A program made the translations under genes and the position numbers. From Acidobacteriota bacterium (lineage in GTDB: Bacteria; Acidobacteriota; UBA6911): a stretch of 43,819 bases of DNA. How positions within the stretch are numbered: the stretch's first letter is position 1; every line of letters starts with the position of its first letter. Below are positions 26,223 to 35,651 of this stretch, one piece after another. The DNA is taken from positions 1-43,819 of the forward strand of contig JAISUT010000059.1 of NCBI GenBank assembly GCA_031271905.1. Direction: 5' to 3'. The notes beneath the pieces are model-generated. The model searched no databases and was not told the DNA's origin. It saw only the letters and a program-made list of their open reading frames with translations.

Positions 26223-27770
26223 CTACAGCATGGCGAGGAACGCCCGCAGGCGCTCTTTGCACGATGCCACCTTGCGCGGCAGGCCGAGACGCGCCCCATC
26301 TTCATAGACCGCGATCAGCCTCTCCAAGTCGGGGCCGGAGTCACGCCCGGTCAACGCCGCGCGGATGGGATGGTACAGGTTGCGCCCCTTCTGCTTCGTG
26401 GCGGCCTTCACGCCGCCCAGCATCTCGCGGTAGCTTTCCGAATCCAGACGCTCCCTCCCATACGCCAGGCGCGCGAACTCCTCCGCCACCGCCCGCGCCT
26501 CGGGTGGGGCGAGCGCCGCCCGCGCCGCGTCCTCCAGCGCCAAGGGCGCCTCCGGTGGAACCGCCGTCTCGCCGCCCGCCGCGTCGGCGAAGCCGTAGAC
26601 GACGCCCGACGCCGCAGGCAACTGGTCCAGGTGATCGACGTGGGTCTTGACCAGGTCTATCACCCGTCCCAGCCATGCGTCCGTCGCCGCCGGATCCGGG
26701 TCGGCGTCCGCGTCGGCGACCAGCCCCGCCTCCTCGAAATAGGGGCGGGCGGTTTTCGCCAGAACCTCGCCGGGGGTCTTGTTGATATAAGTGCGGTTCA
26801 TCCAGTCCAGTTTCGCCGGGTCGAAGACCGCCGGGCTTTTCACCACCCGCCCGAGGTCGAACTGCGCCTTTATCTCGTCCGCCGAGAATATCTCCTCGCC
26901 GTCCGTCGCCGGCGACCAGCCGAGCAGGGCGAGGTAGTTGACCAGCGCCTCCGGCAGGTAGCCCCGCCGCCGGAACTCCTCGATGGAAGTCGCGCCGTGG
27001 CGTTTGCTCAGCTTCTGCCCGTCCGGGCCCAGGATGGTCGAAAGGTGCGCGAAACGGGGCGGCGCGAAACCCAGCGCCTCGTAGGCGAGGACTTGCCGGT
27101 GCGTGTTCGGCAGGTGCCCGTCGCCGCGGATGACGTGCGTGATCCGCATCAGCGCGTCGTCGATGACGCAGCAGAAGTTGTAGGTCGGGCTGCCGTCGCT
27201 GCGCAACAGCACCGGGTCGCTGACCATCGACGTCGCGATCTCGACGCGCCCGAAGACCAGGTCGTCGAACCCCACCGTGCCGGGCCGCACCCGCAGCCGC
27301 AGGGTGAAGGGCGCTCCAGCCCGCAGCTTCTCATCGACTTCGCCTTGGGGGAGGTGGCGGCACTTGCCGGAGTACAGCGGCGTCTCCTTTTTCGCGGCCT
27401 GCTCCTGCCGCACCGCATCGAGCTCCTCGGCGGAGCAGAAGCAGCGGTACGCCTTGTCTTCGTCCAGCAGCCGCCGCGCATATTCCCGATAGATGCCATA
27501 GCGGTCGGACTGCCGGTAAGGGCCGCAGTCGCCGCCGCGCCCGACGCCTTCGTTCCAGTCCAGGCCCAGCCAGCGGAGGTCTTCCATGAGCTGTTCTTCG
27601 TAGCGCGCCTCGCTGCGCTCGGCGTCCGTGTCCTCGATGCGCAGCATGAACGTCCCTCCGAGCCGTCCCGCCCAGAGCCAGTTGAACAGCGCCGTGCGCA
27701 CGTTCCCCACATGGATGAAGCCGGTCGGACTGGGGGCGAAGCGCACACGCACAGGTTTTTGCATATCCAT
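26223..27770 (-). CDS. gltX: Glutamate--tRNA ligase
   Basis: Charges tRNA-Glu (and possibly tRNA-Gln if the organism uses the amidotransferase route). 515 residues, class I synthetase: the HIGH-like site is in FAPSPTGFIHVGNVRT and the KMSKS-like site is KLSKRHG; the C-terminal anticodon-binding domain follows (about 330-515). Family-length. It begins 9 bp after the ispDF stop and is the last gene of a PIN-TRAM, ispDF, gltX operon. Start at 27770; a second ATG two codons later is equally possible. Confidence 0.95.
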   Translation of the reverse strand: MDMQKPVRVRFAPSPTGFIHVGNVRTALFNWLWAGRLGGTFMLRIEDTDAERSEARYEEQLMEDLRWLGLDWNEGVGRGGDCGPYRQSDRYGIYREYARRLLDEDKAYRCFCSAEELDAVRQEQAAKKETPLYSGKCRHLPQGEVDEKLRAGAPFTLRLRVRPGTVGFDDLVFGRVEIATSMVSDPVLLRSDGSPTYNFCCVIDDALMRITHVIRGDGHLPNTHRQVLAYEALGFAPPRFAHLSTILGPDGQKLSKRHGATSIEEFRRRGYLPEALVNYLALLGWSPATDGEEIFSADEIKAQFDLGRVVKSPAVFDPAKLDWMNRTYINKTPGEVLAKTARPYFEEAGLVADADADPDPAATDAWLGRVIDLVKTHVDHLDQLPAASGVVYGFADAAGGETAVPPEAPLALEDAARAALAPPEARAVAEEFARLAYGRERLDSESYREMLGGVKAATKQKGRNLYHPIRAALTGRDSGPDLERLIAVYEDGARLGLPRKVASCKERLRAFLAML

Positions 27771-27779
27771 AAAGTCCGC

Positions 27780-29033
27780 CTATCTGCAAATCAGGGCGAC
27801 GGCTTGCGCCGAGACGCCCTCGCCGCGCCCCTCGGCGTTCATCCCCTCGGTCGTGGTCGCTTTCACGCTGACCGCCCGCATGTCGATGCCCAGCGCCCCG
27901 GCGATGTTCCGTCGCATCGCCTCGGCGTGCGGCGCGATTTTCGGTCGCTGGAGCAACAGCGTCGCGTCCACGTTCCCGACCCGCCAGCCCGCCGCCTCGA
28001 CCTTCTCCCGCACCGCCTTCAGGAAGAACATGCTGTCGCGGCCGCGCCATGCCGGGTCGGTGTCGGGGAAATGCCGCCCGATGTCGCCCAGCGCCGCCGC
28101 GCCGAGCAGGGCGTCGCACACCGCGTGAAGCAGCGCGTCCGCGTCCGAATGCCCATCCAGCCCCTTCTCGAAAGGTATCTCCACCCCGCCCAGGATCAGC
28201 TTGCGCCCCTCCACAAAACGGTGGTAGTCCAGTCCCTGCCCTATGCGCCAATCGCCGCCTGCTGCCATGTCCACCTCGCCCTGTCCGTCCCCCGGCCCTT
28301 CTCCCGACGCGCCTCCCCGACCGGCGCGCGCCTGCAACAACAGCCGCGCGAGCCGCATGTCGAGCGGTCGCGTTATTTTGATGTTCTCCGGCGCCCCTTC
28401 GACGACCGCGACCGGATGCCCCGCCCAGCGCACGACGGAGGATTCGTCCGTGCCGAGGAACCCCTCGCGCGCCGCCCGGTCGAGCGCCTCGGCAAGCAGC
28501 TTCGCATGGAACGCCTGCGGCGTCTGGATGGCGTAAAGCTCCTCGCGCGGCGGCGTCTTGAGCACCCGCCCCGACCGCGACACCCTCTGGATGGTCTCCG
28601 TCGCGGGAAGGCCCGGCACCGCCGCGCCTTTCTCCCACGCGGCGTCCAACACCCGCCGCATGACTTCGCGCGGACAGAGGGGGCGCACGGCGTCATGCAC
28701 CAAGATGACGTCCACGCCGGGGCCCACGCGGCGGCAGCCGTTGCGCACGGATGCCTGGCGGTTCTCCCCGCCGGGGACGCAGGCGACGGGCACCCGCAAG
28801 GGATGGCTTGAAAAGACCGCTTCCGCCTGCGGAATGTGCTCCGGCGGCAACGCGACGACCACTTGCGCCACCTCCTCCAGGGCGGCGCACGACTCGGCGG
28901 TGCGCAGCAGGATGGGCTTGCCGTCGAGTGCGAGGAACTGCTTGGGGACGCTGGCGTTCATGCGCGTCCCCGTCCCCCCGGCGGCGATGACGAACGCCGC
29001 CCGGGGCGTGCGGTTTTCTTTGGACAGGATCAT
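27780..29033 (-). CDS. ispDF: Bifunctional MEP-pathway enzyme IspD-IspF
   Basis: One 417-residue polypeptide with two steps of non-mevalonate isoprenoid synthesis. Residues about 10-230 are IspD (2-C-methylerythritol 4-phosphate cytidylyltransferase): VIAAGGTGTRM, VHDAVRPLCPREV, ETIQRV. After a Gly/Ala-rich linker, residues about 255-417 are IspF (2,4-cyclodiphosphate synthase): RIGQGLDYHRF, LGGVEIPFEKGLDGHSDADA, zinc ligands in DYH and the later H, and KATTTEGM. Both halves look complete. ATG at 29033 is preferred over an in-frame TTG at 29054. The PIN-TRAM gene lies 58 bp upstream and gltX 9 bp downstream. Confidence 0.94.
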   Translation of the reverse strand: MILSKENRTPRAAFVIAAGGTGTRMNASVPKQFLALDGKPILLRTAESCAALEEVAQVVVALPPEHIPQAEAVFSSHPLRVPVACVPGGENRQASVRNGCRRVGPGVDVILVHDAVRPLCPREVMRRVLDAAWEKGAAVPGLPATETIQRVSRSGRVLKTPPREELYAIQTPQAFHAKLLAEALDRAAREGFLGTDESSVVRWAGHPVAVVEGAPENIKITRPLDMRLARLLLQARAGRGGASGEGPGDGQGEVDMAAGGDWRIGQGLDYHRFVEGRKLILGGVEIPFEKGLDGHSDADALLHAVCDALLGAAALGDIGRHFPDTDPAWRGRDSMFFLKAVREKVEAAGWRVGNVDATLLLQRPKIAPHAEAMRRNIAGALGIDMRAVSVKATTTEGMNAEGRGEGVSAQAVALICR

Positions 29034-29091
29034 ATCTCGCTTTATGGTGAGCAAAGCGCGGCGGCCGCGTCACGACCGCCGCGCCGACGGT

Positions 29092-30195
29092 TTACTTCTT
29101 GCCGTCATCGGAGACGCCGACGGGATGTTGCGCCTGGGCGGAGCGCCGGTCGTACATCCGGCGCTCCGCCCGGGTGCCCTGCGTCGAGGGGCTGGAGGAG
29201 TCGGACTCCTCCGGGAAGCGGCCGAAGATCATCTTCCCCGCCGTCGTTTGCAACACGGAGGTGACCTGCGTGGCGATGGTCTTGCCGATCATGCGGCGGG
29301 CGTTGTCCACGACCACCATCGTGCCGTCGTCGAGGTAGGCGACCCCTTGGTTGTACTCCTTCCCCTCCTTGAGGATGAAGACCCGCATCGTCTCGCCCGG
29401 CAACACCACCGGCTTGAGGGCGTTGGCGAGCTCGTTGATGTTCAGCACGTCCACGCCCCGCAGTTGCGAGACCTTGTTGAGGTTGAAGTCGTTGGTGACG
29501 ATCTTCCCCCCGATCTCCTTCGCCAGCTCGATCAGCTTGAGATCCACCTCCTTGACGTCGGGATAGTCCTTTTCGACGATCTGCACCGTGACGCCGGGGA
29601 CGGACTTGATCTTTTCCAGCACGTCCAAGCCCCGCCGCCCGCGGTTGCGCTTGGCGGAGTCGGCGCTGTCGGCGATCTGCTGCAACTCGCGCAACACGAA
29701 GTGCGGCACGATGAGCGCCCCTTCCAGGAATCCGGTCTTGCAGATGTCCGCCACCCTGCCGTCGATGATGACGCTGGTGTCCAGTATCTTGCCAGTCCGG
29801 CGGATGGAGTTGTCTGAGAACAGCGCCCCGAACTGGGAGAGGTTTAGGCTGTTGCCCCGGTGGATGCCGCAGATCAACCCCCCGTAGGTCATCACGACCA
29901 GGATGAGGATCTGCACGAACGCCGCCGTCGGCTTTTCGAGCTGCATCCGCGCGACCACGAGGCTGATCAGGTTCGCGCCGATGACGCCGATGAGGGCGCC
30001 TCCCATGGCGCCCAGCAGGGATTTGATCTCAAGCTGCCGTATCCTGAACTCGGCGACGACCACAAGCACGCCGACCACCACCCCTGCCGCGAGCGCCGAA
30101 GCCAGGCCGGCGGGCTCCTGCCCGAAGGGATGGATGAGATATCCGCTTATGAGAATGACCAAAAACAAAAAGACGCGCATCCACCAGATGTTCAT
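29092..30195 (-). CDS. Membrane-anchored PIN-TRAM protein (YacL-like)
   Basis: 367 residues. Four hydrophobic helices occupy about 5-24, 31-48, 63-82 and 92-110. A PIN nuclease-like domain follows, with acidic residues D139 and D145 (KILDTSVIIDGR), E170 and D236 (VTNDFNLN), then a TRAM domain at about 263-325 (MRVFILKEGKEYNQGVAYLDDGTM read in parts) and a Ser/Arg-rich tail. This is the YacL architecture, often next to ispD/ispF and gltX in many bacteria, as here. Function is poorly defined; an RNA-linked role at the membrane is assumed from the domains. Confidence 0.9.
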   Translation of the reverse strand: MNIWWMRVFLFLVILISGYLIHPFGQEPAGLASALAAGVVVGVLVVVAEFRIRQLEIKSLLGAMGGALIGVIGANLISLVVARMQLEKPTAAFVQILILVVMTYGGLICGIHRGNSLNLSQFGALFSDNSIRRTGKILDTSVIIDGRVADICKTGFLEGALIVPHFVLRELQQIADSADSAKRNRGRRGLDVLEKIKSVPGVTVQIVEKDYPDVKEVDLKLIELAKEIGGKIVTNDFNLNKVSQLRGVDVLNINELANALKPVVLPGETMRVFILKEGKEYNQGVAYLDDGTMVVVDNARRMIGKTIATQVTSVLQTTAGKMIFGRFPEESDSSSPSTQGTRAERRMYDRRSAQAQHPVGVSDDGKK

Positions 30196-30257
30196 TGGAA
30201 ACTCCTGTATATGAAACGTCTAGCTATGGAACCGACGGCACCCTTCCGGCGCTAGAC

Positions 30258-30291
30258 CTCGCCCGCGCTTATTTCGAATGATGGCGGGCGA
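30258..30291. other. 9-bp stem hairpin between radA and the PIN-TRAM gene
   Basis: CTCGCCCGC pairs with GCGGGCGAG around a loop of about 16 nt. It may terminate the minus-strand radA message or be part of the PIN-TRAM promoter region. Confidence 0.4.
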
Positions 30292-30440
30292 GACATCCGT
30301 ATCCCCCCAAGGGTCGTGCCGGTGCCTCATGGGATAAATTTTATTTACGTGCCGGAAAATGAGACTCCGCGCACCTCGTCGCCCCGTTTCGTCCAAGGCA
30401 GGAAAAGGGCTAAAGGCTCTGCGAGTAAATGTAATCCTAA

Positions 30441-30560
30441 GGTAACCTCTAAAAAAACCGGACGCTGCGTTGCGCCTTGGTCGAAATGCTCATCCGCCCC
30501 AGCGAACTCCGCTTTTCGACCTGCGGCGACGCCTTGTCTGCGAGCTTTTTAGGGGTTCCG
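30441..30560 (+). mobile_element. MITE-like element, copy 4 (near full length)
   Basis: 120 bp from GGTAACCTCTAAAAAAA to TTTTTAGGGGTTCCG, flanked by CTAA on both sides (30437-30440 and 30561-30564). The interior is almost the same as copy 1, including the inner TCGAAA / TTTTCGA arms and GCGGCGACGCCTTGTC. The remaining intergenic sequence up to radA (30565-30678) shows no gene. Confidence 0.85.
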
Positions 30561-30678
30561 CTAATTCACATCCATCCGGCGAGCCAACCTTGCGAGCCAA
30601 CCTAGTAAACAATAACCCACTTGGAGAGTTTGTAAATAGCAAATTTAAGAAATGGGCCGGACGCCGGGGGGAACCCCC

Positions 30679-32079
30679 TCACCCGAAAAGCAGGTCGGAA
30701 GCCTCGCCCACCGTCTTGACGGGCTCGATCACGATGCCGTTCACCGGGTCGGGCAACGGGAGGTTCCCCGCCGGGATGACGCAGCGCCGGAAGCCCATCG
30801 CCGCAGCCTCGCGCACCCGCAGCGAGGCTTGCGTCACGGGGCGCACCGCGCCGGAGAGGCTCAACTCCCCGAGCAGCACCGCGTGCGCGTCCAGCGGCCT
30901 GTTCCGCAAGCTGCCGAGGATGGCGGCGAAAATGCCCAAGTCCGCCCCCGGCTCGTCGATGTCCAGCCCCCCCGCCGTGTTGACATAGATGTCGCTGCCC
31001 GCCATGTGGACGCCCAGGCGCTTTTCCAGCATCGCGGTCAGCACCGAGATGCGGTTGTAGTTCACCCCGGTCGCCACCCGCCGCCCCGTGCCATACTGCG
31101 TCGCCACGACCAGCGACTGCACCTCGACCAGGATGGGGCGCGTCCCCTCGAGCGCGCAGACCACGGCGCTCCCCGCCGCCAGCCTGTCCCGGTCCATCAG
31201 GAAGAGGCTCGACGGATTGACGGCGGGGACCAGCCCCCGCGAGGTCATCTCGAAGATGCCGACTTCGCCCGCCGCGCCGAAGCGGTTCTTCACGGCGCGG
31301 ACGATGCGGTGGTGTCGCCGCCCCTCGCCCTCGAAGTAGAGCACCACGTCCACGATGTGCTCCAGCGCCTTGGGCCCCGCGATGCCCCCCTCCTTGGTGA
31401 CGTGGCCGATCAGGAACACCGGCAGGTTGCGCGTCTTCGCCAGTTGCAGCAATTGCATGGCGGCGTGGCGCACTTGGCTGACGCTGCCCGGCGCGGAGTC
31501 GAGCGACCCGGCGTAGACGGTCTGTATCGAATCGACCACCAGCACGCCGGGGTCGGTCTCCCCGACCGCGTCCAGGATGAGTTCCAGGTTCGACTCCGCC
31601 AACAGGTATATGCCGCCTCCGTCCCTCGCGCCCGCACCGGAGGAGTCCGCAATCCTCTCCGCCCGCAGCTTGATCTGTTGCGCCGACTCCTCGCCCGAGG
31701 CGTACAGCACGCGCACCCCCTCGTCCCGCAGCGAGTGGGCGAGTTGCAAAAGCAGGGTGGACTTGCCCACGCCGGGCTCTCCGCCGACCAGGATCAGCGA
31801 GCCGGGGACGATGCCGCCGCCGAGGGCGCGGTTGAACTCCGGGTTGCGCGCGTCGATGCGCGGCACCGCCTCGGTCGAGACCTCCTCCAGCAACATCGCC
31901 CCGCCGCCGCCCCCCCGCCCCGTGTCCCCGCGCAGGTGCGCCGGGGCGGCGTCGTGGAACCTGAAGCGTTTCTCCTCGACGAAGGAGTTCCAACTGCCGC
32001 AGTCCGGGCAGCGCCCCAGCCATTTGGCGGAGGCGTGGCCGCAGTTCTGGCATTCGAACATGGCGGGCGTCTTGCTCAT
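30679..32079 (-). CDS. radA: DNA repair protein RadA (Sms)
   Basis: RecA-related branch-migration helicase in recombinational repair. 466 residues: a zinc finger with C10, C13, C24 and C27, a RecA core with Walker A GGEPGVGKST (99-108), the RadA signature KNRFG followed by AAGEVGIFEM, and a C-terminal Lon-protease-like domain (about 300-466). A Gly-rich insert follows the finger (GRGGGGGAM). Full length. Diverges from aspS, 203 bp away. Confidence 0.95.
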   Translation of the reverse strand: MSKTPAMFECQNCGHASAKWLGRCPDCGSWNSFVEEKRFRFHDAAPAHLRGDTGRGGGGGAMLLEEVSTEAVPRIDARNPEFNRALGGGIVPGSLILVGGEPGVGKSTLLLQLAHSLRDEGVRVLYASGEESAQQIKLRAERIADSSGAGARDGGGIYLLAESNLELILDAVGETDPGVLVVDSIQTVYAGSLDSAPGSVSQVRHAAMQLLQLAKTRNLPVFLIGHVTKEGGIAGPKALEHIVDVVLYFEGEGRRHHRIVRAVKNRFGAAGEVGIFEMTSRGLVPAVNPSSLFLMDRDRLAAGSAVVCALEGTRPILVEVQSLVVATQYGTGRRVATGVNYNRISVLTAMLEKRLGVHMAGSDIYVNTAGGLDIDEPGADLGIFAAILGSLRNRPLDAHAVLLGELSLSGAVRPVTQASLRVREAAAMGFRRCVIPAGNLPLPDPVNGIVIEPVKTVGEASDLLFG

Positions 32080-32282
32080 AGGAGTTCCGTTCTTGCAAAC
32101 ATGCCGTCATTATAACCGCGATAACCGCGTTTTTCACCGGTCGGCTCACTTTTTATCCAGAAGCCGCATTTTTTGATGTAATCTTTATTGGTTTTGCTTT
32201 GGCGCGGCGGCGCAGGCGCGCCCACATCGTGGCATCGGGGCCGCGTCGGCGGCCCTCCGGGATCGCATCAGGGGATGGAGAT

Positions 32283-34043
32283 ATGTTGAAGACGCGGAAT
32301 TGCGGGGATTTACGTTTGCAGGATGTCGGACTGACGGTGACGCTGGCGGGATGGTTGCAGCGGAGCCGCGACCACGGCGGCCTGGTGTTCCTAGACCTGC
32401 GCGACCGGTCGGGGGTGGTGCAGGTGACCGCCGACCCGACCGTGGGCGAGGCGTTCGAGGTCGCGGAGAAGGTGCGGGGCGAGTATGTCCTGCGCATCGA
32501 GGGGGTGGTGCGCGCGCGGCCCGAGGACACGGTGAACCCCGACCTTGCGACTGGCGAAATCGAGGTGCTGGCGCAGTCCATCCAGATATTGAACCCCGCC
32601 AGGACGCCGCCGATCCCGCTGGACGACGACGGCTACAAGACCGACGAGACCACGCGGCTGAAGTACCGCTACCTCGACCTGCGGCGCGAGCGCCTGCAGC
32701 GCAACATCATCCTGCGCCACAAGGCGGTCAAGTTCATGCGCGACTACCTGGACGCGCAGGGCTTCCTGGAGATCGAGACCCCCATCCTGATCAAGTCCAC
32801 GCCCGAGGGGGCGCGCGACTACGTCGTCCCCAGCCGCGTGCATCCGGGCAAGTTCTTCGCCCTGCCGCAGAGCCCGCAGCAGCTCAAGCAGTTGCTGATG
32901 GTCGCGGGCTTCGAGAAATATTTCCAGATCGCCCGCTGCATGCGCGACGAGGACCTGCGCGGCGACCGGCAGCCGGAGTTCACCCAGCTCGACCTCGAGA
33001 TGTCGTTCGTCGAGCGCGACGACGTGCTCGCGGTGGTCGAGGGGATGGTCTCCGGGCTGGTGCCTGCCGTCGCGCCGCACAAGCGCTTCATCGCGCCGTT
33101 CCCCCGCATGAGCTACGGCGAGGCGATGAGCCGCTACGGGAGCGACAAGCCCGACATCCGCTTCGGCATGGAGATCGCGGACGTCACCGAGCCCCTGCGC
33201 GACTCCGAGCTGCGCTTCATCTCCGAGGCGGTGGCGCAGGGCGCGGCGGTGAAGTGCCTCCTGGCCAAGGGGTGCGGCGACTACTCGCGCAAGGACCAGG
33301 ACACGCTCGCGGCGCTGGTCAAGGCGGCGGGGGCGAAGGACCTGGCGACCATCGCCTGGACCGCGGAGGGGATCAAGGGGAACATCGGCAAGAAGTTCGC
33401 GGCGTCGGAGGTCGAAGCCGTCGCGGCCCTCACCGGCGCGTCGGAGGGCGACTTGGCGTGCATCGTGGTGGACAGGCCCGCGACGGCGTGCAAGGCTTTG
33501 GGCGCGTTGCGGCTGGAGTTCCGCGACCGGCTCGACCTCGCGCCGCCGGACCTGCTGGCCTTCGCCTGGGTGGTTGATTTCCCGATGTTCGAATGGGACG
33601 AGGACGAGAAGAAGTGGAGCTTCATGCACCACCCGTTCACCAGCCCCCGCCCCGAGCACATGCACCTGCTGGAAAGCTCGCCGGGCGAGGTCATGAGCGA
33701 CGCCTACGACCTGGTGTGCAACGGCTACGAGCTTTCCAGCGGCAGCATCCGCATCCACGACCGCGAACTGCAGTCGCGCATCTTCCGGGCGCTGGGGTAC
33801 GAGGAGGAGGAGACGCGCCGGAAGTTCGGCCACATGCTCGACGCCTTCGAATACGGCGCGCCGCCGCACGGGGGGATGGCGCCCGGCATCGACCGGCTGG
33901 TGATGCTGCTGGCGGACGAGCCGAACATCCGCGAGGTGATCGCGTTCCCGAAGACGGCCAGCTCCGTCGACGTGATGTTCGACGCGCCGTCGGACCTGTC
34001 GCCCCGGCACCTGCGGGAGTTGCACATCCGCACCAGCGATTGA
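32283..34043 (+). CDS. aspS: Aspartate--tRNA ligase, bacterial type
   Basis: 586 residues, class IIb. N-terminal OB fold (about 1-105, GWLQRSRDHGGLVFLDLRDR), class II motif 2 (QIARCMRDEDLRG, DRQPEFTQLDLEMSF), bacterial GAD insertion (about 290-420) and motif 3 (GGMAPGIDRLVMLL). Size and the GAD domain match the bacterial enzyme. ATG at 32283 is preferred over an open frame reaching 32199 because the added residues are an Arg-rich tail absent from the family, and GGGGATGGAG lies just upstream. Whether it also charges tRNA-Asn is not decided here. Confidence 0.95.
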   Translation: MLKTRNCGDLRLQDVGLTVTLAGWLQRSRDHGGLVFLDLRDRSGVVQVTADPTVGEAFEVAEKVRGEYVLRIEGVVRARPEDTVNPDLATGEIEVLAQSIQILNPARTPPIPLDDDGYKTDETTRLKYRYLDLRRERLQRNIILRHKAVKFMRDYLDAQGFLEIETPILIKSTPEGARDYVVPSRVHPGKFFALPQSPQQLKQLLMVAGFEKYFQIARCMRDEDLRGDRQPEFTQLDLEMSFVERDDVLAVVEGMVSGLVPAVAPHKRFIAPFPRMSYGEAMSRYGSDKPDIRFGMEIADVTEPLRDSELRFISEAVAQGAAVKCLLAKGCGDYSRKDQDTLAALVKAAGAKDLATIAWTAEGIKGNIGKKFAASEVEAVAALTGASEGDLACIVVDRPATACKALGALRLEFRDRLDLAPPDLLAFAWVVDFPMFEWDEDEKKWSFMHHPFTSPRPEHMHLLESSPGEVMSDAYDLVCNGYELSSGSIRIHDRELQSRIFRALGYEEEETRRKFGHMLDAFEYGAPPHGGMAPGIDRLVMLLADEPNIREVIAFPKTASSVDVMFDAPSDLSPRHLRELHIRTSD

Positions 34044-34050
34044 ATTGACG

Positions 34051-34071
34051 GGGCGGCGCGCGCCGTCCCCG
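34051..34071. terminator. Bidirectional hairpin between aspS and the DUF4097 gene
   Basis: GGGGCGGCG and GCCGTCCCC form a stem with one G-T step around CGC, between two converging stop codons only 33 bp apart. Confidence 0.55.
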
Positions 34072-34076
34072 CCCCT

Positions 34077-34895
34077 TTACTTCTTCACGAGGGAGACGTC
34101 TCCGAGTTGCGTGCCGAGGCGCAGGGGTGCGCCGCCGTCGCCGATGGTGGCCTTCAACTGTTGCGCCCGCTTCTGGATGACGACCTCGGGGGGGAGGATC
34201 TCGCCGTCAACTTCCTGCGGCGGGTAGTCCACGGTGATCGTCCCGTTGCGCGTGTCGAGTTGCAGCGCGGCGGAATATTTCTCCGGCAGCCGGAGATCGA
34301 CGCGCCCCGACTGGGTCGCGGCGGTGAAGCCTTGGCCGCGCCACTGGCTCCCCCACATGTCCACGTAGATGTCGCCCTTCGAAGTCTTCCCGGAGAAATA
34401 GCCGTCGGGGTTGACGATGTTCATCCTCCCTTCCGCGAGCGTCGCCTCCACCCAGCCGTTGACGGTGTCGATGGAGAAGTCGCCCCGCTTTATGCCCGCC
34501 GTGACGTCCGTCCGCGACTTTGGCACGTAGATGGTGAGGTTGACCTCCAGCGTCGCGGGTTGGGGCGGCGCGCCGGTGACGGAGATGGTGGCGGTCGTGT
34601 CGGTGTAGCGCACGCGGATCGGCGATTTCGTCAAGAACTCGCGCGCCGCCTCCGCCTCCATGCCGGTGACGATCTTCTCGGCCTCCATCCGTACGGAGCC
34701 TCGCTCCCATCCGACGATCTTCACCGCGCCGGGGACGTCCAGGGAGATGCCGACCCGCCCACCCGGATAGAACTTGAACTCCTTCTCCTGCGGCTCCACG
34801 TATCGCAGCGGCGCGTCGCCGCCGGTCGTGGGGAGCTCTTGTGCGACGAGGGCGGGAAGCATCAGCAACAGGCAAATGGCGGGTAAAGCTCGCAT
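34077..34895 (-). CDS. Exported DUF4097-like beta-helical protein
   Basis: 272 residues. Signal peptide MRALPAICLLLMLPALVAQE, then a region of short repeating beta-strands (SVRMEAEKIVTG, VTAGIKRGDFSIDTVNGWVE, GRMNIVNPDGYFSGKTSKGD, GRVDLRLPEKYSAALQLDTR read in parts) typical of DUF4097/putative adhesin-like beta-solenoids. Function unknown; periplasmic or secreted. Start at 34895 is fixed by GAAGGAG 9 nt upstream. Monocistronic; converges on aspS and diverges from nrdR. Confidence 0.8.
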   Translation of the reverse strand: MRALPAICLLLMLPALVAQELPTTGGDAPLRYVEPQEKEFKFYPGGRVGISLDVPGAVKIVGWERGSVRMEAEKIVTGMEAEAAREFLTKSPIRVRYTDTTATISVTGAPPQPATLEVNLTIYVPKSRTDVTAGIKRGDFSIDTVNGWVEATLAEGRMNIVNPDGYFSGKTSKGDIYVDMWGSQWRGQGFTAATQSGRVDLRLPEKYSAALQLDTRNGTITVDYPPQEVDGEILPPEVVIQKRAQQLKATIGDGGAPLRLGTQLGDVSLVKK

Positions 34896-35174
34896 GTATG
34901 GGACTCCTTCAGAAAATTTTAACAATCGGCCGGTCAGACCTTCGTTTCCGCATTCCATGTTCCTATATCGGCGCCTCCCCGCCTATATATCAGAAAATAA
35001 TGCGCCCCCCTCCCGGCGGACGCGGGAACCCGGAAACTTCCCCTGCACGTCCGCGCCCCGATTTGCTATGATTCTGCGTTTCACGGCAGGGGTCGCCTTG
35101 CGACGCCTTTTAATTTAATGCGGACAGTGCCTTGGGCGACGAGGTACCGCCCCCCACTTTGGTTTCCTTGCGCC

Positions 35175-35633
35175 ATGAAGTGTCCCTATTGCGGATTTCT
35201 GAAAGACCGTGTGGTGGATTCCCGCGAGAGCCGCACCGGCGACTCCATCCGCCGCCGCCGCCACTGCCTGAACTGCGGCCGGCGTTTCACCAGCTACGAA
35301 CGGATCGACGACATCCCCTACATGGTGGTGAAGAAGAACGGGGGGCGGGAGAGGTTCGACCGGAGCAAGATCATGGGCGGGTTGCTGAAGGCGTGCGAAA
35401 AAAGGCCGGTCGGCATGACCCAGCTCGAGAAGATCGTGGACAAGGTGGAGGCGACGGTCCAGGAGAACCCCGAGCGCGAGCTGGAATCGACCGCCATCGG
35501 CAAGATGCTCCTCTCGGAGCTTTTGCGCCTGGACAAAGTCGCCTATCTGCGTTTCGCATCCGTCTACCTCGCCTTCGAGGACGTGGGCGAGTTCATGACC
35601 GTCATCAACGACCTGTTCGAGAAGAAGCAGTGA
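35175..35633 (+). CDS. nrdR: Ribonucleotide reductase repressor NrdR
   Basis: 152 residues. A zinc ribbon with C3, C6, C31 and C34 (MKCPYCGFLKDRVVDSRES ... HCLNCGRRF) and an ATP-cone domain (about 46-136) that senses ATP/dATP. It represses nrd genes through NrdR boxes; none was sought outside this window. The start is set by the conserved MKCPYC N-terminus, although the SD there is weak; the frame is open to 35118. thiL begins 18 bp after its stop. Confidence 0.95.
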   Translation: MKCPYCGFLKDRVVDSRESRTGDSIRRRRHCLNCGRRFTSYERIDDIPYMVVKKNGGRERFDRSKIMGGLLKACEKRPVGMTQLEKIVDKVEATVQENPERELESTAIGKMLLSELLRLDKVAYLRFASVYLAFEDVGEFMTVINDLFEKKQ

Positions 35634-35651
35634 AATCCCCCTGGTGAGGCG

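Noticed and set aside
27780-29033. IspD and IspF as two genes joined by a sequencing error
   Set aside because: The linker is in frame, and natural IspDF fusions are well known.
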